64,000 nucleotides of DNA, from positions 4,216,001-4,280,000 of the forward strand of contig NZ_CP080999.1 of assembly GCF_019645855.1 (NCBI RefSeq). The letters run 5' to 3'. The notes under the pieces are model-generated. The model was not told the origin of the DNA. It did no database searches and was given only the letters and a program-made list of their open reading frames with translations. Of this stretch, positions 47,251 through 56,252 are shown in pieces; within the stretch, counting starts at the first letter, position 1; the number at the start of each line of letters is the position of its first letter. The position numbers and the translations under genes were made by a program. The stretch comes from Mycobacterium malmoense (GTDB lineage: Bacteria > Actinomycetota > Actinomycetes > Mycobacteriales > Mycobacteriaceae).

Positions 47251-47756
47251 ACGATCCTCCCGTGGTATTCGGTGCGGGGGATCCGGTCGGCCAACTCGGG
47301 CCATTGCACCAGGAAGCGTGAGGCGAAGGGCTTGACCATCCGGGCGGTGAGCGAGAGCTCGGTGATGCGGGTGATGGATTCGACGAAGACGGTGGGGATC
47401 CGCAGCGGCCAGGCCAGCCAGAGAAAGGGGGCGGCCACGCCCGAACCGGTGGTCACGATCATGGCGGGCCGGTGGCGGATCAGGAGCCGCAGTGCCAGCG
47501 CCAGATTGCGCAGAAGGTTAGGCACGTTGCGGACGGTCGGGTGCGCCGCCCAGTAAACCTCCTTCTCGTCACGCAGCAGGTAACGAGCGTCGGCGGTCCC
47601 GAAGCTCACCCAGTACCGATCCTTGTCCTGCCAGAACTCTCGCAGGCAAAACATCTGGTAGATATGCCCGCCGGAGGACGCGACGAGAAGCAGGCGGAGC
47701 CGATGAGGGTTGCCCACACCTACCACCTGTCCCACCACCTCCGGTGCATCGAGCAT
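47247..47756 (-). CDS. Membrane-recruiting glycosyltransferase half, PssD/EpsE (Alg14)-like
   Basis: A 169-aa partner of the preceding catalytic half, recruiting it to the membrane and binding the lipid acceptor. Signature LLLVASSGGHIYQMFCLREF at about 21-40, TGSGVAAPFLWLAWPLRIPT with a hydrophobic patch, then FVESITRITELSLTARMV. It is cotranscribed with the catalytic half and is divergent from the Gfo/Idh gene at 47996. Confidence 0.86.
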   Translation of the reverse strand: MLDAPEVVGQVVGVGNPHRLRLLLVASSGGHIYQMFCLREFWQDKDRYWVSFGTADARYLLRDEKEVYWAAHPTVRNVPNLLRNLALALRLLIRHRPAMIVTTGSGVAAPFLWLAWPLRIPTVFVESITRITELSLTARMVKPFASRFLVQWPELADRIPRTEYHGRIV

Positions 47757-47995
47757 GGTCGGCAGGTTGATGGTAGCGAGACCTCTTCTAGAGACGTGCC
47801 GACGGCGCAGGAATCGACGAAATCATCGGAATCATCAACAAGCCGGATGCTAACGTACTCGCTGTCGGCCGGAATGTACTAAAACAATAGCTTCTGGACC
47901 ACTGCGCACGAAAACAAGGGTGTCCGGTATGTCGGCGGCAAGGGATGGGTGAATCGCCGATGCGGAACCTGGCGGGTGAGTGAGAGGCGCAGACC
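47757..47995. promoter_or_regulatory. Divergent promoter region
   Basis: This 239-bp gap separates the PssD-like gene (minus) from the second Gfo/Idh gene (plus). It is AT-richer than its flanks around 47870-47890 (ATGTACTAAAACAATAGC), which could hold the plus-strand -10. No clear inverted repeat was found. Confidence 0.35.
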
Positions 47996-49099
47996 ATGAT
48001 TCGAACGGCCCTCGTCGGCCTCGGAAAGATGGGTCTGTCGCACCTTGCGATCCTTTGTGCGCACCCGGACCTCGACGTGGTCGGCATCTGCGATTCGGCC
48101 GGCTATGTGCGCGACGTCCTCGCCAAGTACACCGGTCTGCCCTGCTACGACGACTTCGATCGGATGCTGGCCGAGACGAAAGCCGAAGCGGTTGTCGTCG
48201 CCGTACCGTCGAGGCTGCACGCACCGATGGTCGAGAAGGCCCTCATGCGCGGGACGCATGTCTTCTGCGAGAAGCCGTTCGTCCTTGATGTCAGGGATGG
48301 TGAACGCCTGGCGGCCTTGGCGGAGAGCGCTCAACTCGTTACCCAGGTCGGCTACCACTGCCGCTTCATCGGCGCCTTCCAGGAGGCGGCACGAATCGTC
48401 GCGTCGGGCGCCCTCGGGCGGCTGCACCACGTCCGTGGGGAGGCATACGGCCCGGTTGTGCTCCGCGAAAAAGGCGGCACGTGGCGCGGGGTGAAGGCCG
48501 AAGGCGGTGGCGCGCTCTACGACTATGCGTGCCACGCCATCGACCTGATGAACTTCATCGCCGGCGTCCCCCATTCGATCGACGGAATAGTCCGCCACAG
48601 CATTTTCTCGCGCGACGTCGACGACGAGGTCTACTGCACGATGCGCTATGCCGACGGCGCAAGCGGTCAGCTGTGCGTGAACTGGAGCGACGAGAGCTTC
48701 CGCAAGATGTCGACAAAGGTGTCGGTGTGGGGAACAAACGGCCGCATCACCGCCGATCGGCAGGAGTGCCAAATCTATCTGCGCGAAACGCACCCCAAGC
48801 TCCCCGAGCTGACGCAGGGATGGACGATCCGGTACACCACAGACCTCACCGAGGAAGTCTGGTATTACCTGCGCGGCGAGGAATATTCGGCGCAGATCGA
48901 CTATTTCGCCAAGAGCGTGGAGAACAACCGGGTGAACGGCGAGAACACATTTCGCTCGGCGCTCGACGTCGATCGTGTGGTCAACATGATGACCGGTGCC
49001 GCGCCGCCATCGCGGCCCGCGGCGAACGGGTCGCCTCGCGCATTCCGCCGCGGCGTCATTGCGCGCATCAGGAAATCCGCAACCTCAACGGCATCGTGA
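47996..49099 (+). CDS. Gfo/Idh/MocA-family oxidoreductase (second copy)
   Basis: A 367-aa NAD(P)-dependent sugar oxidoreductase. Rossmann motif ALVGLGKMGLSHLAILCAHP; HVFCEKPFVLDVRDGERLA with the EKP motif; catalytic region GGGALYDYACHAIDLMNF. The C-terminal tail is basic and Ser/Arg-rich. It differs clearly from the first copy at 42771-43850, so the two are not a recent duplication. Its stop overlaps the next gene by 4 bp, suggesting the two products work in one step or pathway. Confidence 0.88.
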   Translation: MIRTALVGLGKMGLSHLAILCAHPDLDVVGICDSAGYVRDVLAKYTGLPCYDDFDRMLAETKAEAVVVAVPSRLHAPMVEKALMRGTHVFCEKPFVLDVRDGERLAALAESAQLVTQVGYHCRFIGAFQEAARIVASGALGRLHHVRGEAYGPVVLREKGGTWRGVKAEGGGALYDYACHAIDLMNFIAGVPHSIDGIVRHSIFSRDVDDEVYCTMRYADGASGQLCVNWSDESFRKMSTKVSVWGTNGRITADRQECQIYLRETHPKLPELTQGWTIRYTTDLTEEVWYYLRGEEYSAQIDYFAKSVENNRVNGENTFRSALDVDRVVNMMTGAAPPSRPAANGSPRAFRRGVIARIRKSATSTAS

Positions 49100-49971
49100 C
49101 CATGGACCGTGTGCTCTTCGGGGACAACCAATTTTTCGGCGTCAACCACATGTCCGAGGAGAAGGCGCGCGCCCAGGCGATACGCTTCCAGCACCTCCCG
49201 GCTGTGCTCGCGACGCTGGACGACGCCTATCGGGAAGGCATCCGCACGTTCGTCTGCACGACCCACGATCGCGTTGGCGAAATCTGTGATCACTTCCGCG
49301 CCAACAAGGTTGAATACCCCGATTACATCTTTTATCCCTGCATGCCCTATGCGCACAAATATGCTAATGCCGTGACCGAGGACGGGATGGTCGAGGCGCT
49401 CCGGAAGTTCTTGCCGGACGACGGGATTGTCAGGTCGATGTTCAAGGGCGGCGTCGCAATCGCCAGCAAGGACGTCGAACCGCTGATGCAACTGTTGGTC
49501 GATGCCGAGATGAAGATGTTCGCGGGGCTTTCGACGCCCGTCATCTTCATTCAAAACGTCGTCACCGACTTGCTCCTCGGACTCGGCATGGATGAGATCT
49601 TCCGGCTGTTCGCCGACCACGTGAAGCGTCAGTACGATGCGGAGCCCGGCTTCATCACGATGAACCTCCCGCGGCTGCTCGATGCGCTCGATAGGCAAGG
49701 GATCGAGAACCCCATCGTGTGCGCCAACGTCAACAAGATCGGCTTCCGGATGTGCGGGGGCATAGAGCTTTACGAGAAAACAATCCGCGAACGCCGCTGC
49801 CGGCTGATCGCGATGTCGGTCTTCGCCTCGGGCGCAATTGCGCCACGCGAGGCGATCGAATACGTCTGCGGACAACCGCAGATCCAGTCGATCGTGTTTG
49901 GCGCGTCCAGCCGTGCGAACATCCGGCAGACAAAGTCCCTGATCGACGAACTCTGGAAAGTTCGGACATGA
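49096..49971 (+). CDS. Unrecognised 291-aa protein coupled to the Gfo/Idh enzyme
   Basis: Cytosolic protein without a family I can name. Start GTG at 49096 (GTGA overlap) or ATG at 49102 (MDRVLFGDNQFFGVNHMSEE). Alternating strands and helices such as GIRTFVCTTHDRVGEICDHF, PDYIFYPCMPYAHKYANAV, PGFITMNLPRLLDALDRQGI and NPIVCANVNKIGFRMCG suggest a TIM barrel, and QSIVFGASSRANIRQT near the end resembles aldo-keto-reductase ends. I recall similar proteins beside Gfo/Idh genes in polysaccharide loci. Cofactor and reaction are unknown. Confidence 0.7.
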   Translation: MTMDRVLFGDNQFFGVNHMSEEKARAQAIRFQHLPAVLATLDDAYREGIRTFVCTTHDRVGEICDHFRANKVEYPDYIFYPCMPYAHKYANAVTEDGMVEALRKFLPDDGIVRSMFKGGVAIASKDVEPLMQLLVDAEMKMFAGLSTPVIFIQNVVTDLLLGLGMDEIFRLFADHVKRQYDAEPGFITMNLPRLLDALDRQGIENPIVCANVNKIGFRMCGGIELYEKTIRERRCRLIAMSVFASGAIAPREAIEYVCGQPQIQSIVFGASSRANIRQTKSLIDELWKVRT

Positions 49972-50288
49972 TTCCTGGGCATGCGTGACATGGACCGTCG
50001 ACGTTCACCCGGTGTCAACTTGCTCAACGGCACACCGGTTCCGGAAGAACAAGCCCGACATGGCAATTCGGGTATGCAAACGGTTGGTTTAGCGTCCGCT
50101 CACTGGTATAACCTTGTGCCCGGCGGCATCCGGTCGTGGGGCCTCGAACACAACAGCGGGTGGAAAGCGTTGGTTACGCTGGTCTCCGCCCGTACCCATA
50201 CCGCATTGCGTTGCTCGGCCCGCTCGACGCGAGACGAGAATGCCGGCACTGCGGCCGCTACGCGACGGAACGGCTGAGCGGGTTTCTG
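49972..50288. promoter_or_regulatory. 317-bp asnB upstream region
   Basis: No gene accepted. An open frame continues from 50136 into asnB, but glutamine amidotransferases need Cys at position 2, so it is read as untranslated leader. It contains a sigma-70-like promoter (annotated separately), which gives asnB its own start after the Gfo/Idh pair. Confidence 0.5.
50084..50112 (+). promoter_or_regulatory. Sigma-70-like promoter of asnB
   Basis: TTGGTT (50084-50089) and TATAAC (50107-50112) are separated by 17 bp, the ideal spacing. They lie about 180 bp before the asnB ATG in a locally AT-richer stretch. Confidence 0.5.
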
Positions 50289-52157
50289 ATGTGTGGCATC
50301 TGTGGCATCTGGACTGGTGCTGATCCGACAGCCACGCACGGGCGAATCGACCGCATGTTGGACACCATCGTCCACCGCGGCCCGGACACCTCAGGACGAT
50401 TCGAACGACCCGGGCTCGCCCTCGGGATGTGTCGACTAGCAATCATCGATCTCGCGGGCGGCGACCAGCCGATCTTTAACGAGGACAGATCGGTCGCCGT
50501 CGTCTTCAACGGCGAAATCTACAACTTTCGTGATCTACGTGCCGAACTTGAGCGTAGCGGCCACCGTTTCACTACACGTTGTGACACAGAGGTTCTCGTG
50601 CACGGCTACGAGCAATGGGGCGACGAGATGCTTCACCGCCTCGTGGGCATGTTCGTCTTTGCTCTCTGGGATGAGAACCGCCGCCGGTTGCTCCTCGCCC
50701 GAGACCGTTTTGGTAAGAAGCCCCTCTACTACTCACGTCGTGGCCGCGAGATTGTATTCGGGTCCGAGATCAAAGCCCTGCTGGCTGCGGGTGTGTCTGC
50801 GGATCTTGATGACGGCGCTCTCGAGGATTACCTGGCGCTACGCTATGTCCCCGCCCCCCGGACGCTCTTTCGGTCCGTATATCAGCTCCCCGCTGGCCAC
50901 AAGATGGTCATCAGCGAGGACCACGTCGAGATCCAGCGCTGGTGGCGATTGCGTTACCACCCGAAACTGGCGCTCACGCTGGCCCAAGCGGCCGACAACA
51001 TCGAGGACCTTACGCGCACGGCCGTGGAGCGACGCCTCGTGAGCGACGTACCGCTCGGCTGCTTTCTATCGGGAGGCCTCGACTCGAGCACCGTACTCTC
51101 CTTCATGGCGGAGCTGAGTGGCGAGCCAGTACGCACGTTCTCGGTCGGCTTCGACGAGAGCTGGGTAAGCGATGAGCTGACAGCCGCGCGCTCGACAGCG
51201 CGGGCCTTCGGTACGCGCCACCATGAGATACGCCTCGGACCCGACGAGTTCCTGCAACTGATACCGGTGGCGGTCTGGCACCGAGACGAACCACTTGCTG
51301 AGCCGTCGGAAATCCCGCTTCTGGCAATGTCGCGGATGGCACGCGAGCATGTCAAGGTCGTTCTCTCGGGCGAGGGGGGCGACGAGCTATTCGGCGGTTA
51401 CCCGAAATACCGCGCGGACGCTGTGCTGGCCCGCGCGGGTCGAGTCGGGCGGGCCGTCGTAGGTGAGCAGCAGCTGCGTCGCCTGGCCGGCTGGCACCGG
51501 TTACCGCGGCGAGCCCGGATGGCTGTTGCAGCACTCGCGACCGCAGCCCCGGCCGAACGCTGGCCAGCCTGGTTCGGTGCCGACCCTCAGGCGGAGCTAT
51601 CCCCTGACGGCCTGCGGCCGCTCGACTCGGTGCTTGCAGACATCGACGCCGGTCTTGGCGCGCTCGACCGCATGCTCGCGTTGGATGTGGGGAGCTATTT
51701 GGTTGACAACCTGCTCGTACGCGGCGACAAGATGACGATGGCGGCATCGATCGAAGGCCGGATGCCGCTGCTCGACCACAATCTGGCGGAGTTTGCGGCC
51801 CGGCTGCCGGAAGAGTTCAAGGCCTCCCCCTGGCGCACGAAGATCGTCATCCGCGAGGTCGCTCGTCGACGTCTTCCCCAGTCACTTCTATCCCGCAAGA
51901 AAATCGGCTTTGCCGTCCCAGTGGCATCGTGGTTCCGGGGCAGCCTTGGGGACGCTTTGGAGCATCTCGTCGGGCGCGACGCGCGCTCCGAACCCTTGGT
52001 AGACCCGGAGCGGGTCCGCAGGGCGCTCGCACTGCACCGGCTCGGTCGCCACGACTTTGGCAAAGAGCTCTGGAGCATACTGACGCTCGACATCTGGGCT
52101 CGAGTGTTTCTTGACGGCGCCGAACCGGCCAGCCTCACGTTCAGCATTGAGCGTTGA
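50289..52157 (+). CDS. asnB: AsnB-type glutamine-dependent amidotransferase
   Basis: Class II glutamine amidotransferase fused to an asparagine-synthetase ATP-PPase domain, 622 aa. The catalytic nucleophile Cys2 follows Met in MCGICGIWTG; VVFNGEIYNFRDLRAEL and GDEMLHRLVGMFVFALWDE belong to the glutaminase. The PPi loop FLSGGLDSSTVLSF begins near residue 259; LSGEGGDELFGGYPKYR and KIVIREVARRRLPQSLLSRK follow. It may make asparagine. In polysaccharide loci, though, such enzymes amidate uronic acids, and a UDP-glucose dehydrogenase is encoded downstream. The ATG at 50289 is fixed by the Cys2 requirement. Confidence 0.9.
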   Translation: MCGICGIWTGADPTATHGRIDRMLDTIVHRGPDTSGRFERPGLALGMCRLAIIDLAGGDQPIFNEDRSVAVVFNGEIYNFRDLRAELERSGHRFTTRCDTEVLVHGYEQWGDEMLHRLVGMFVFALWDENRRRLLLARDRFGKKPLYYSRRGREIVFGSEIKALLAAGVSADLDDGALEDYLALRYVPAPRTLFRSVYQLPAGHKMVISEDHVEIQRWWRLRYHPKLALTLAQAADNIEDLTRTAVERRLVSDVPLGCFLSGGLDSSTVLSFMAELSGEPVRTFSVGFDESWVSDELTAARSTARAFGTRHHEIRLGPDEFLQLIPVAVWHRDEPLAEPSEIPLLAMSRMAREHVKVVLSGEGGDELFGGYPKYRADAVLARAGRVGRAVVGEQQLRRLAGWHRLPRRARMAVAALATAAPAERWPAWFGADPQAELSPDGLRPLDSVLADIDAGLGALDRMLALDVGSYLVDNLLVRGDKMTMAASIEGRMPLLDHNLAEFAARLPEEFKASPWRTKIVIREVARRRLPQSLLSRKKIGFAVPVASWFRGSLGDALEHLVGRDARSEPLVDPERVRRALALHRLGRHDFGKELWSILTLDIWARVFLDGAEPASLTFSIER

Positions 52158-52443
52158 CCGCGCAATCACCCATCCCGTTCCCGAGGCTGGCCACTTCACC
52201 ATCACCGGCGGCACTTGGTGGCCGCTGACGGCGAGCGAGCAGGTCCTGCCAGCCTGCTGAGTGCCCAAGGGGTTGCATTCCGCGACTCCCGCCGAACGGA
52301 GCGTGACAGTCTCCCGTAACTCCGCTCTTGTCATCCAATCCGTCAGAACGCCGTCGTCTACGCCCAGTGAACGAACATCGCTGGGCTCTCTCGACCTTAG
52401 ACCTGACTTTTATCAAGCGATCGCGGAGTGCAAGGCTAATCCC
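52158..52443. other. 286-bp spacer before the phage block
   Basis: It contains a possible 37-aa frame (TTG 52147 to 52260) ending GGTWWPLTASEQVLPAC, of unknown origin. An open extension of the tail-protein frame crosses the stretch, but it lacks phage-like character until 52444. The 15-bp string ACCTGACTTTTATCA (52401-52415) recurs at 58252-58266 beyond the phage block. Confidence 0.35.
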
Positions 52444-55011
52444 ATGACTGCTGTAGATGCATCGGACCTAGTAGGTCAGGTTCAGTCCAGGAACATTGGC
52501 CTGGTCCCACTGGTCAACATCGCGGGCGGGCTCTACCCGAATTTGCTCGTCAGCTCGGGCTTCGACGCCGCGACGTCGCTCGACTCAAGCGGAGCGTGGT
52601 CGTGGGACGGCACGGTCGGATATACCCGTGTGGGGTCGGCGACCGCGAGTGCGGACGGAACCGACCAGCCGCTGTACTCCAACCTCATCGAAGTCACCGA
52701 AGGCCAGGAGCTGGCCATGTCAATGCACTTCATGTGGACAGGTCTGACAGCGGCGGCCGATACCAACCCGATCCAGATCAGCGCAGCAGCCTATGACACC
52801 AACAACAATCAGCTGACCACCGCGATGCTCGCAAGCGTGACATCGCCGGCCTCTTCGTCGGAATGGGTCGAACTATCTGGGATATATACGGTCCCTGCCG
52901 GCGTTGCCTACGTTGCGTGCTTGATCGAGCTGACCGCGGATGCAACCGCGGGCCAGGTCTGGGCAGACGACGGCGCGATCGCGCGCCAGGGCACACCAGA
53001 GTGGTATCTGAGTCTTCTCACCGACATCCAGAGCAACGCCAACAATCTCCTGTCGCTGTTACAGAGCCTCGGCGCAGACGCGAACTACGCCATAGAGCAA
53101 GCGATTTCCTACGTCGAATCGGCACTAACCGGCGTCATTCCGGCGATTGTTGACCTCGGCGACGGTACCGGCAAACTTGTCGGTGACATCATCGACAACG
53201 CCGACGGCACAGCAACACTGGTCGAAGGCGCGGCCAATGTGCTAATCGATAACGCTGATGGCACCCTGACGTCGATCGGCCAAACGTTGCAGAACGCGGC
53301 CAATGCGGCTGCAGTCACGGCCGCCCGTAACTTGTCCGGCGCAGTGTTAAATGTGCAAGCCACCGTCGACACGCTGATGAACTCCTGGGGAGTCGCTGGC
53401 ACCAATTTCGTGCAGTCCCAACTGCAAGCGCTAGCCCAGTCCATCCCTTACCCAAACATTCAAGGCGTGCTCGGCCCAGGGGATCTGGGCTCGGCAGTAC
53501 GTGCTGTGGTCAACGGCGCCTACGCGGGACTGACAGGTATCGCGGATGCCGCCGATATCGGTATCGAGACCCTGCAAAGCCAGCTCAGCGGATTAGTCAT
53601 GCTGCTCGGATACCGGCCCGACGGGTCGATAGCCGGGGGATCAACGGCAGCGATCGCACAAACGAATAGTGCCAACACCGCCAATCGCGCTGTCACGAAA
53701 CCAAGTTGGCAAAGCATCGAATCAAGCACTGACTGGGTCTTCCCGCCTGCCCTGATTCAATCACAGTCGCCATTACCCACAGTCGCTGTGACACAAGCGT
53801 CCACGTCGATAGGTTTCCTCACCGTGACCGATGCGGGTGTACAGGAAAGCTGCGACTGGTTGGGTTATCCCACCGGCGGTTCGATGAGCACGTTCACAGC
53901 GTTCTACCTGAACATTTATCAGCTGAACGTTGCGAACGCGGTGAATTACCCGAACGACTCAGCCAACAACAACCCCAGCAACTTGCCATTCCCGGCTTCT
54001 CCTGTGGGAGAGTTGGTTTGGCTGCGCTCGACACCTAATATCGTCGAACTCATAGCGGGCGGCTCAACCCCGGTGTGGAACGCCTACGACTTCGGCGTCA
54101 CCGACACCGATATCGTCAACTCGGACATCACCACCCGCGGCGTGCCGGGCAGCGGCGACACCGTTCAGGGAGCCACATTCATCAATGCCAACCAGGGCGA
54201 CGTGTTCGCGGTGGAACTGCAGGTTTACGGCAGTGGCACCTACAACGTTCTTGGCATGAGCAATTACATTCCGTCACATCCCACGGCAATACCCGCCAAA
54301 GACGGTGCCTCACGGTCAAACCCGGCGAGCTTCGCCCCAGCGTCGCTTCCCGCTCCTGTAGCGGACCCGACAGAGAGCTCGCCGGTGGGCTATGTAAATA
54401 GCACTCCAAATTTCGGTCTGAGTGGCACCACCTCTCAAACTCTGTACCCATCCGTGTTGCAATCGTTCACCTCCAGCGGCACCTACGACCCACCAGAATG
54501 GGCCAACTATTTCGACATCGTTATTTGTGGTGGCGGTGGCGGCGGTGTCGCGGGCGCCGCTTTTGTCGGCGGCGTCGGCGGAAACGCCGGCGGGTGGAAC
54601 CAGCAGCGGCTGACGAAATCCCAAATCTCGGGCGCCGCGTGGACGGTCACGCTCGGCGGCGGTGGAGGAAACGGCCCCGCCGGTAGCTCGGCTGGCAACG
54701 GCGGCGCCACCACCGTCGTGGTACCCGGGTGGGGAACGCTATCCGCGTACGGGGGCGCTGGCGGGGTCGGTAACGAAGGCTTGGGAGACGCCTTCGGTGG
54801 GCCTGGATGGGGGCCAGGGAACGACTCTTTCCCCAATTACTACGGCGACCCAAACGTCTACTACGGCGGTGCACAGGAAAACTCCCCTCAGGGCAACGGC
54901 AACCAACCGGGCGGCGGCGGTGCAGGCGGGAACGCGTTTTTCGCTGTTGGCTCTTATATCTACGGCGGCTTCGGAGCCCCCGGAGGCGCGTTTATCCTGG
55001 CATACCAATAG
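52444..55011 (+). CDS. Mycobacteriophage-type minor tail protein with glycine-rich C-terminus
   Basis: An 855-aa protein from the ATG at 52444 (MTAVDASDLVGQVQSRNIGL). An N-terminal carbohydrate-binding-module-like jelly roll (about 40-195; NLLVSSGFDAATSLDSSGAW, VWADDGAIARQGTPEWYLSL) is followed by a helical Asn/Ala-rich stalk (200-420). A beta-rich middle domain ends in a glycine-rich tip with FDIVICGGGGGGVAGAA and WTVTLGGGGGNGPAGSS, the Gly-rich fold of mycobacteriophage tail tips. Codon use is less GC-rich than in the neighbours. It would bind the host surface. A longer frame to 52261 was not used. Confidence 0.8.
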   Translation: MTAVDASDLVGQVQSRNIGLVPLVNIAGGLYPNLLVSSGFDAATSLDSSGAWSWDGTVGYTRVGSATASADGTDQPLYSNLIEVTEGQELAMSMHFMWTGLTAAADTNPIQISAAAYDTNNNQLTTAMLASVTSPASSSEWVELSGIYTVPAGVAYVACLIELTADATAGQVWADDGAIARQGTPEWYLSLLTDIQSNANNLLSLLQSLGADANYAIEQAISYVESALTGVIPAIVDLGDGTGKLVGDIIDNADGTATLVEGAANVLIDNADGTLTSIGQTLQNAANAAAVTAARNLSGAVLNVQATVDTLMNSWGVAGTNFVQSQLQALAQSIPYPNIQGVLGPGDLGSAVRAVVNGAYAGLTGIADAADIGIETLQSQLSGLVMLLGYRPDGSIAGGSTAAIAQTNSANTANRAVTKPSWQSIESSTDWVFPPALIQSQSPLPTVAVTQASTSIGFLTVTDAGVQESCDWLGYPTGGSMSTFTAFYLNIYQLNVANAVNYPNDSANNNPSNLPFPASPVGELVWLRSTPNIVELIAGGSTPVWNAYDFGVTDTDIVNSDITTRGVPGSGDTVQGATFINANQGDVFAVELQVYGSGTYNVLGMSNYIPSHPTAIPAKDGASRSNPASFAPASLPAPVADPTESSPVGYVNSTPNFGLSGTTSQTLYPSVLQSFTSSGTYDPPEWANYFDIVICGGGGGGVAGAAFVGGVGGNAGGWNQQRLTKSQISGAAWTVTLGGGGGNGPAGSSAGNGGATTVVVPGWGTLSAYGGAGGVGNEGLGDAFGGPGWGPGNDSFPNYYGDPNVYYGGAQENSPQGNGNQPGGGGAGGNAFFAVGSYIYGGFGAPGGAFILAYQ

Positions 55012-55019
55012 GAGCCTTC

Positions 55020-55197
55020 ATGACAACTAAAGTGATCACCTCTAAACCCCTGATCCGATAACCGGGTTGACCAAATCATTTCTGGGGTGGCAGTTTTCCG
55101 GCTCAACGGTTCAAGACGCTTTCGAAGGCTGCAACATTATCTGGACGGCCGCGGCTGGAGCTGGCAGATATCACCTGTTCCCGGTACGGTGACGTGA
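55020..55197 (+). pseudogene. Degraded small phage ORF
   Basis: After GGAGCC an ATG opens a 13-codon frame (MTTKVITSKPLIR) and stops. The frame ending ISPVPGTVT continues to a TGA at 55195 that overlaps the next start by 4 bp, and a third frame is also open for 40 codons. The pattern fits one small gene disrupted by a frameshift. Function unknown. Confidence 0.4.
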
Positions 55198-55370
55198 CGA
55201 CAACACCACCAACGCCGCAATTATGGGCTGCAACGTTCGCGAAAGCCGGGATTACTTCTCTTCAGGTCAAAGACCCTGACTGGATCGCATTCGACGGCAC
55301 ATTCGTGTGGTGCTTGCCGAACAGTGAGATCGGTAATTACATCGTCACCGACCAACAGACAGGAGAGTAG
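55194..55370 (+). CDS. Small phage-type protein (58 aa)
   Basis: GTG start, 58 aa, with TPPTPQLWAATFAKAGITSL and DWIAFDGTFVWCLPNSEIGN. Small proteins of this kind sit behind tail-tip genes in mycobacteriophages. The stop codon is directly behind an AGGAGA that serves the next gene. No function assigned. Confidence 0.55.
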   Translation: MTTTPPTPQLWAATFAKAGITSLQVKDPDWIAFDGTFVWCLPNSEIGNYIVTDQQTGE

Positions 55371-55374
55371 CCCC

Positions 55375-56250
55375 GTGGCTAGCATCCCGCAGATGGTGTA
55401 CCAGGGTACGCCGACGATAACAACGAACACCGCACCGCTGTTCGGGGTCATCAACAAATACGATGCGTCGAGCGGACCGCTCTCAGTGGCTCTTCCGGCG
55501 CTGTCCAGTCTCAACCCCGGCGTCTCCTGCATTTTGCAGAAGTCGCCCAGTGATCTGACGTCGAACACGATTACGTTCACCCCCAACGGAACTGACGGAT
55601 TCGACAACGGGGCGTCCGCCGTCTACCTCACGCAGCCCGGTGAAATCAAAGTGCTCCAAAAAATTACCATTTCTGGTGCGAACGTATGGATGATCACGAA
55701 CACTGTCTCCGACAGCTCGCCCTACTGGGCGTTACAGCCGGCCGGTCAGATCTGCACCCTACCGCGCATCCAACTGAACACTTCCCTCCCGCTTGCCAGT
55801 GGCACGCTGCATCTCGCGTATTTTCAGGCCCCAGCCGGAGTTAGCGCCCTGACGATTTCCAATGTGGCCGTCTCGACCGGAGACGTGGCAGCCGCAGGAG
55901 TCACCCTGGCGCTGATAGGCATTTTCTCCGTCGATCCCGTCACGGGTGACCTCACGCTTGTCGCTGTATCCAACAGCGCCGCAACTATTTTAGAAGCAGG
56001 AACCTACAACAACGATTCGGTGTCACTGACGTCGCCTGTTTCACTGGTCCCAGGCGGCACCTATGCTGTCGGGATCTTGGTCATAGCCTCCACCATGCCG
56101 GAAATGGTCGGCGAGTATGTTGTCGGCGACGCGAATAGCGTCGCACCCCGGCTCGTCGGATTCGTCACTAGTTTGACGGAAATGCCGACAACCGTCGCCG
56201 CCGCCAGCATCTACAACGAATACCGCCTGCTGTACTTCAGGATGTTCTGA
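55375..56250 (+). CDS. Phage tail-associated-like protein
   Basis: A 291-aa protein starting GTG at 55375 eight bases after AGGAGA; the frame extends further left but without a ribosome-binding site. It reads as two beta-rich modules. One (ASIPQMVYQGTPTITTNTAP) includes ITFTPNGTDGFDNGASAVYL. The other (from about 120) contains PLASGTLHLAYFQAPAGVSA and VSLVPGGTYAVGILVIAS. No enzyme motif. Position between a tail-tip protein and LysB suggests a minor tail or receptor-binding accessory. Confidence 0.65.
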   Translation: MASIPQMVYQGTPTITTNTAPLFGVINKYDASSGPLSVALPALSSLNPGVSCILQKSPSDLTSNTITFTPNGTDGFDNGASAVYLTQPGEIKVLQKITISGANVWMITNTVSDSSPYWALQPAGQICTLPRIQLNTSLPLASGTLHLAYFQAPAGVSALTISNVAVSTGDVAAAGVTLALIGIFSVDPVTGDLTLVAVSNSAATILEAGTYNNDSVSLTSPVSLVPGGTYAVGILVIASTMPEMVGEYVVGDANSVAPRLVGFVTSLTEMPTTVAAASIYNEYRLLYFRMF

Positions 56251-56252
56251 CC

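Noticed and set aside
48481..49095. 205-codon extension of the 291-aa protein
   Set aside because: It overlaps the Gfo/Idh gene in another frame and is Arg-rich; the family-like sequence begins only at 49096-49102.
52261..52443. 61-codon extension of the tail protein
   Set aside because: The ATG at 52444 begins phage-like sequence; the extension is unlike tail proteins and may be chance.
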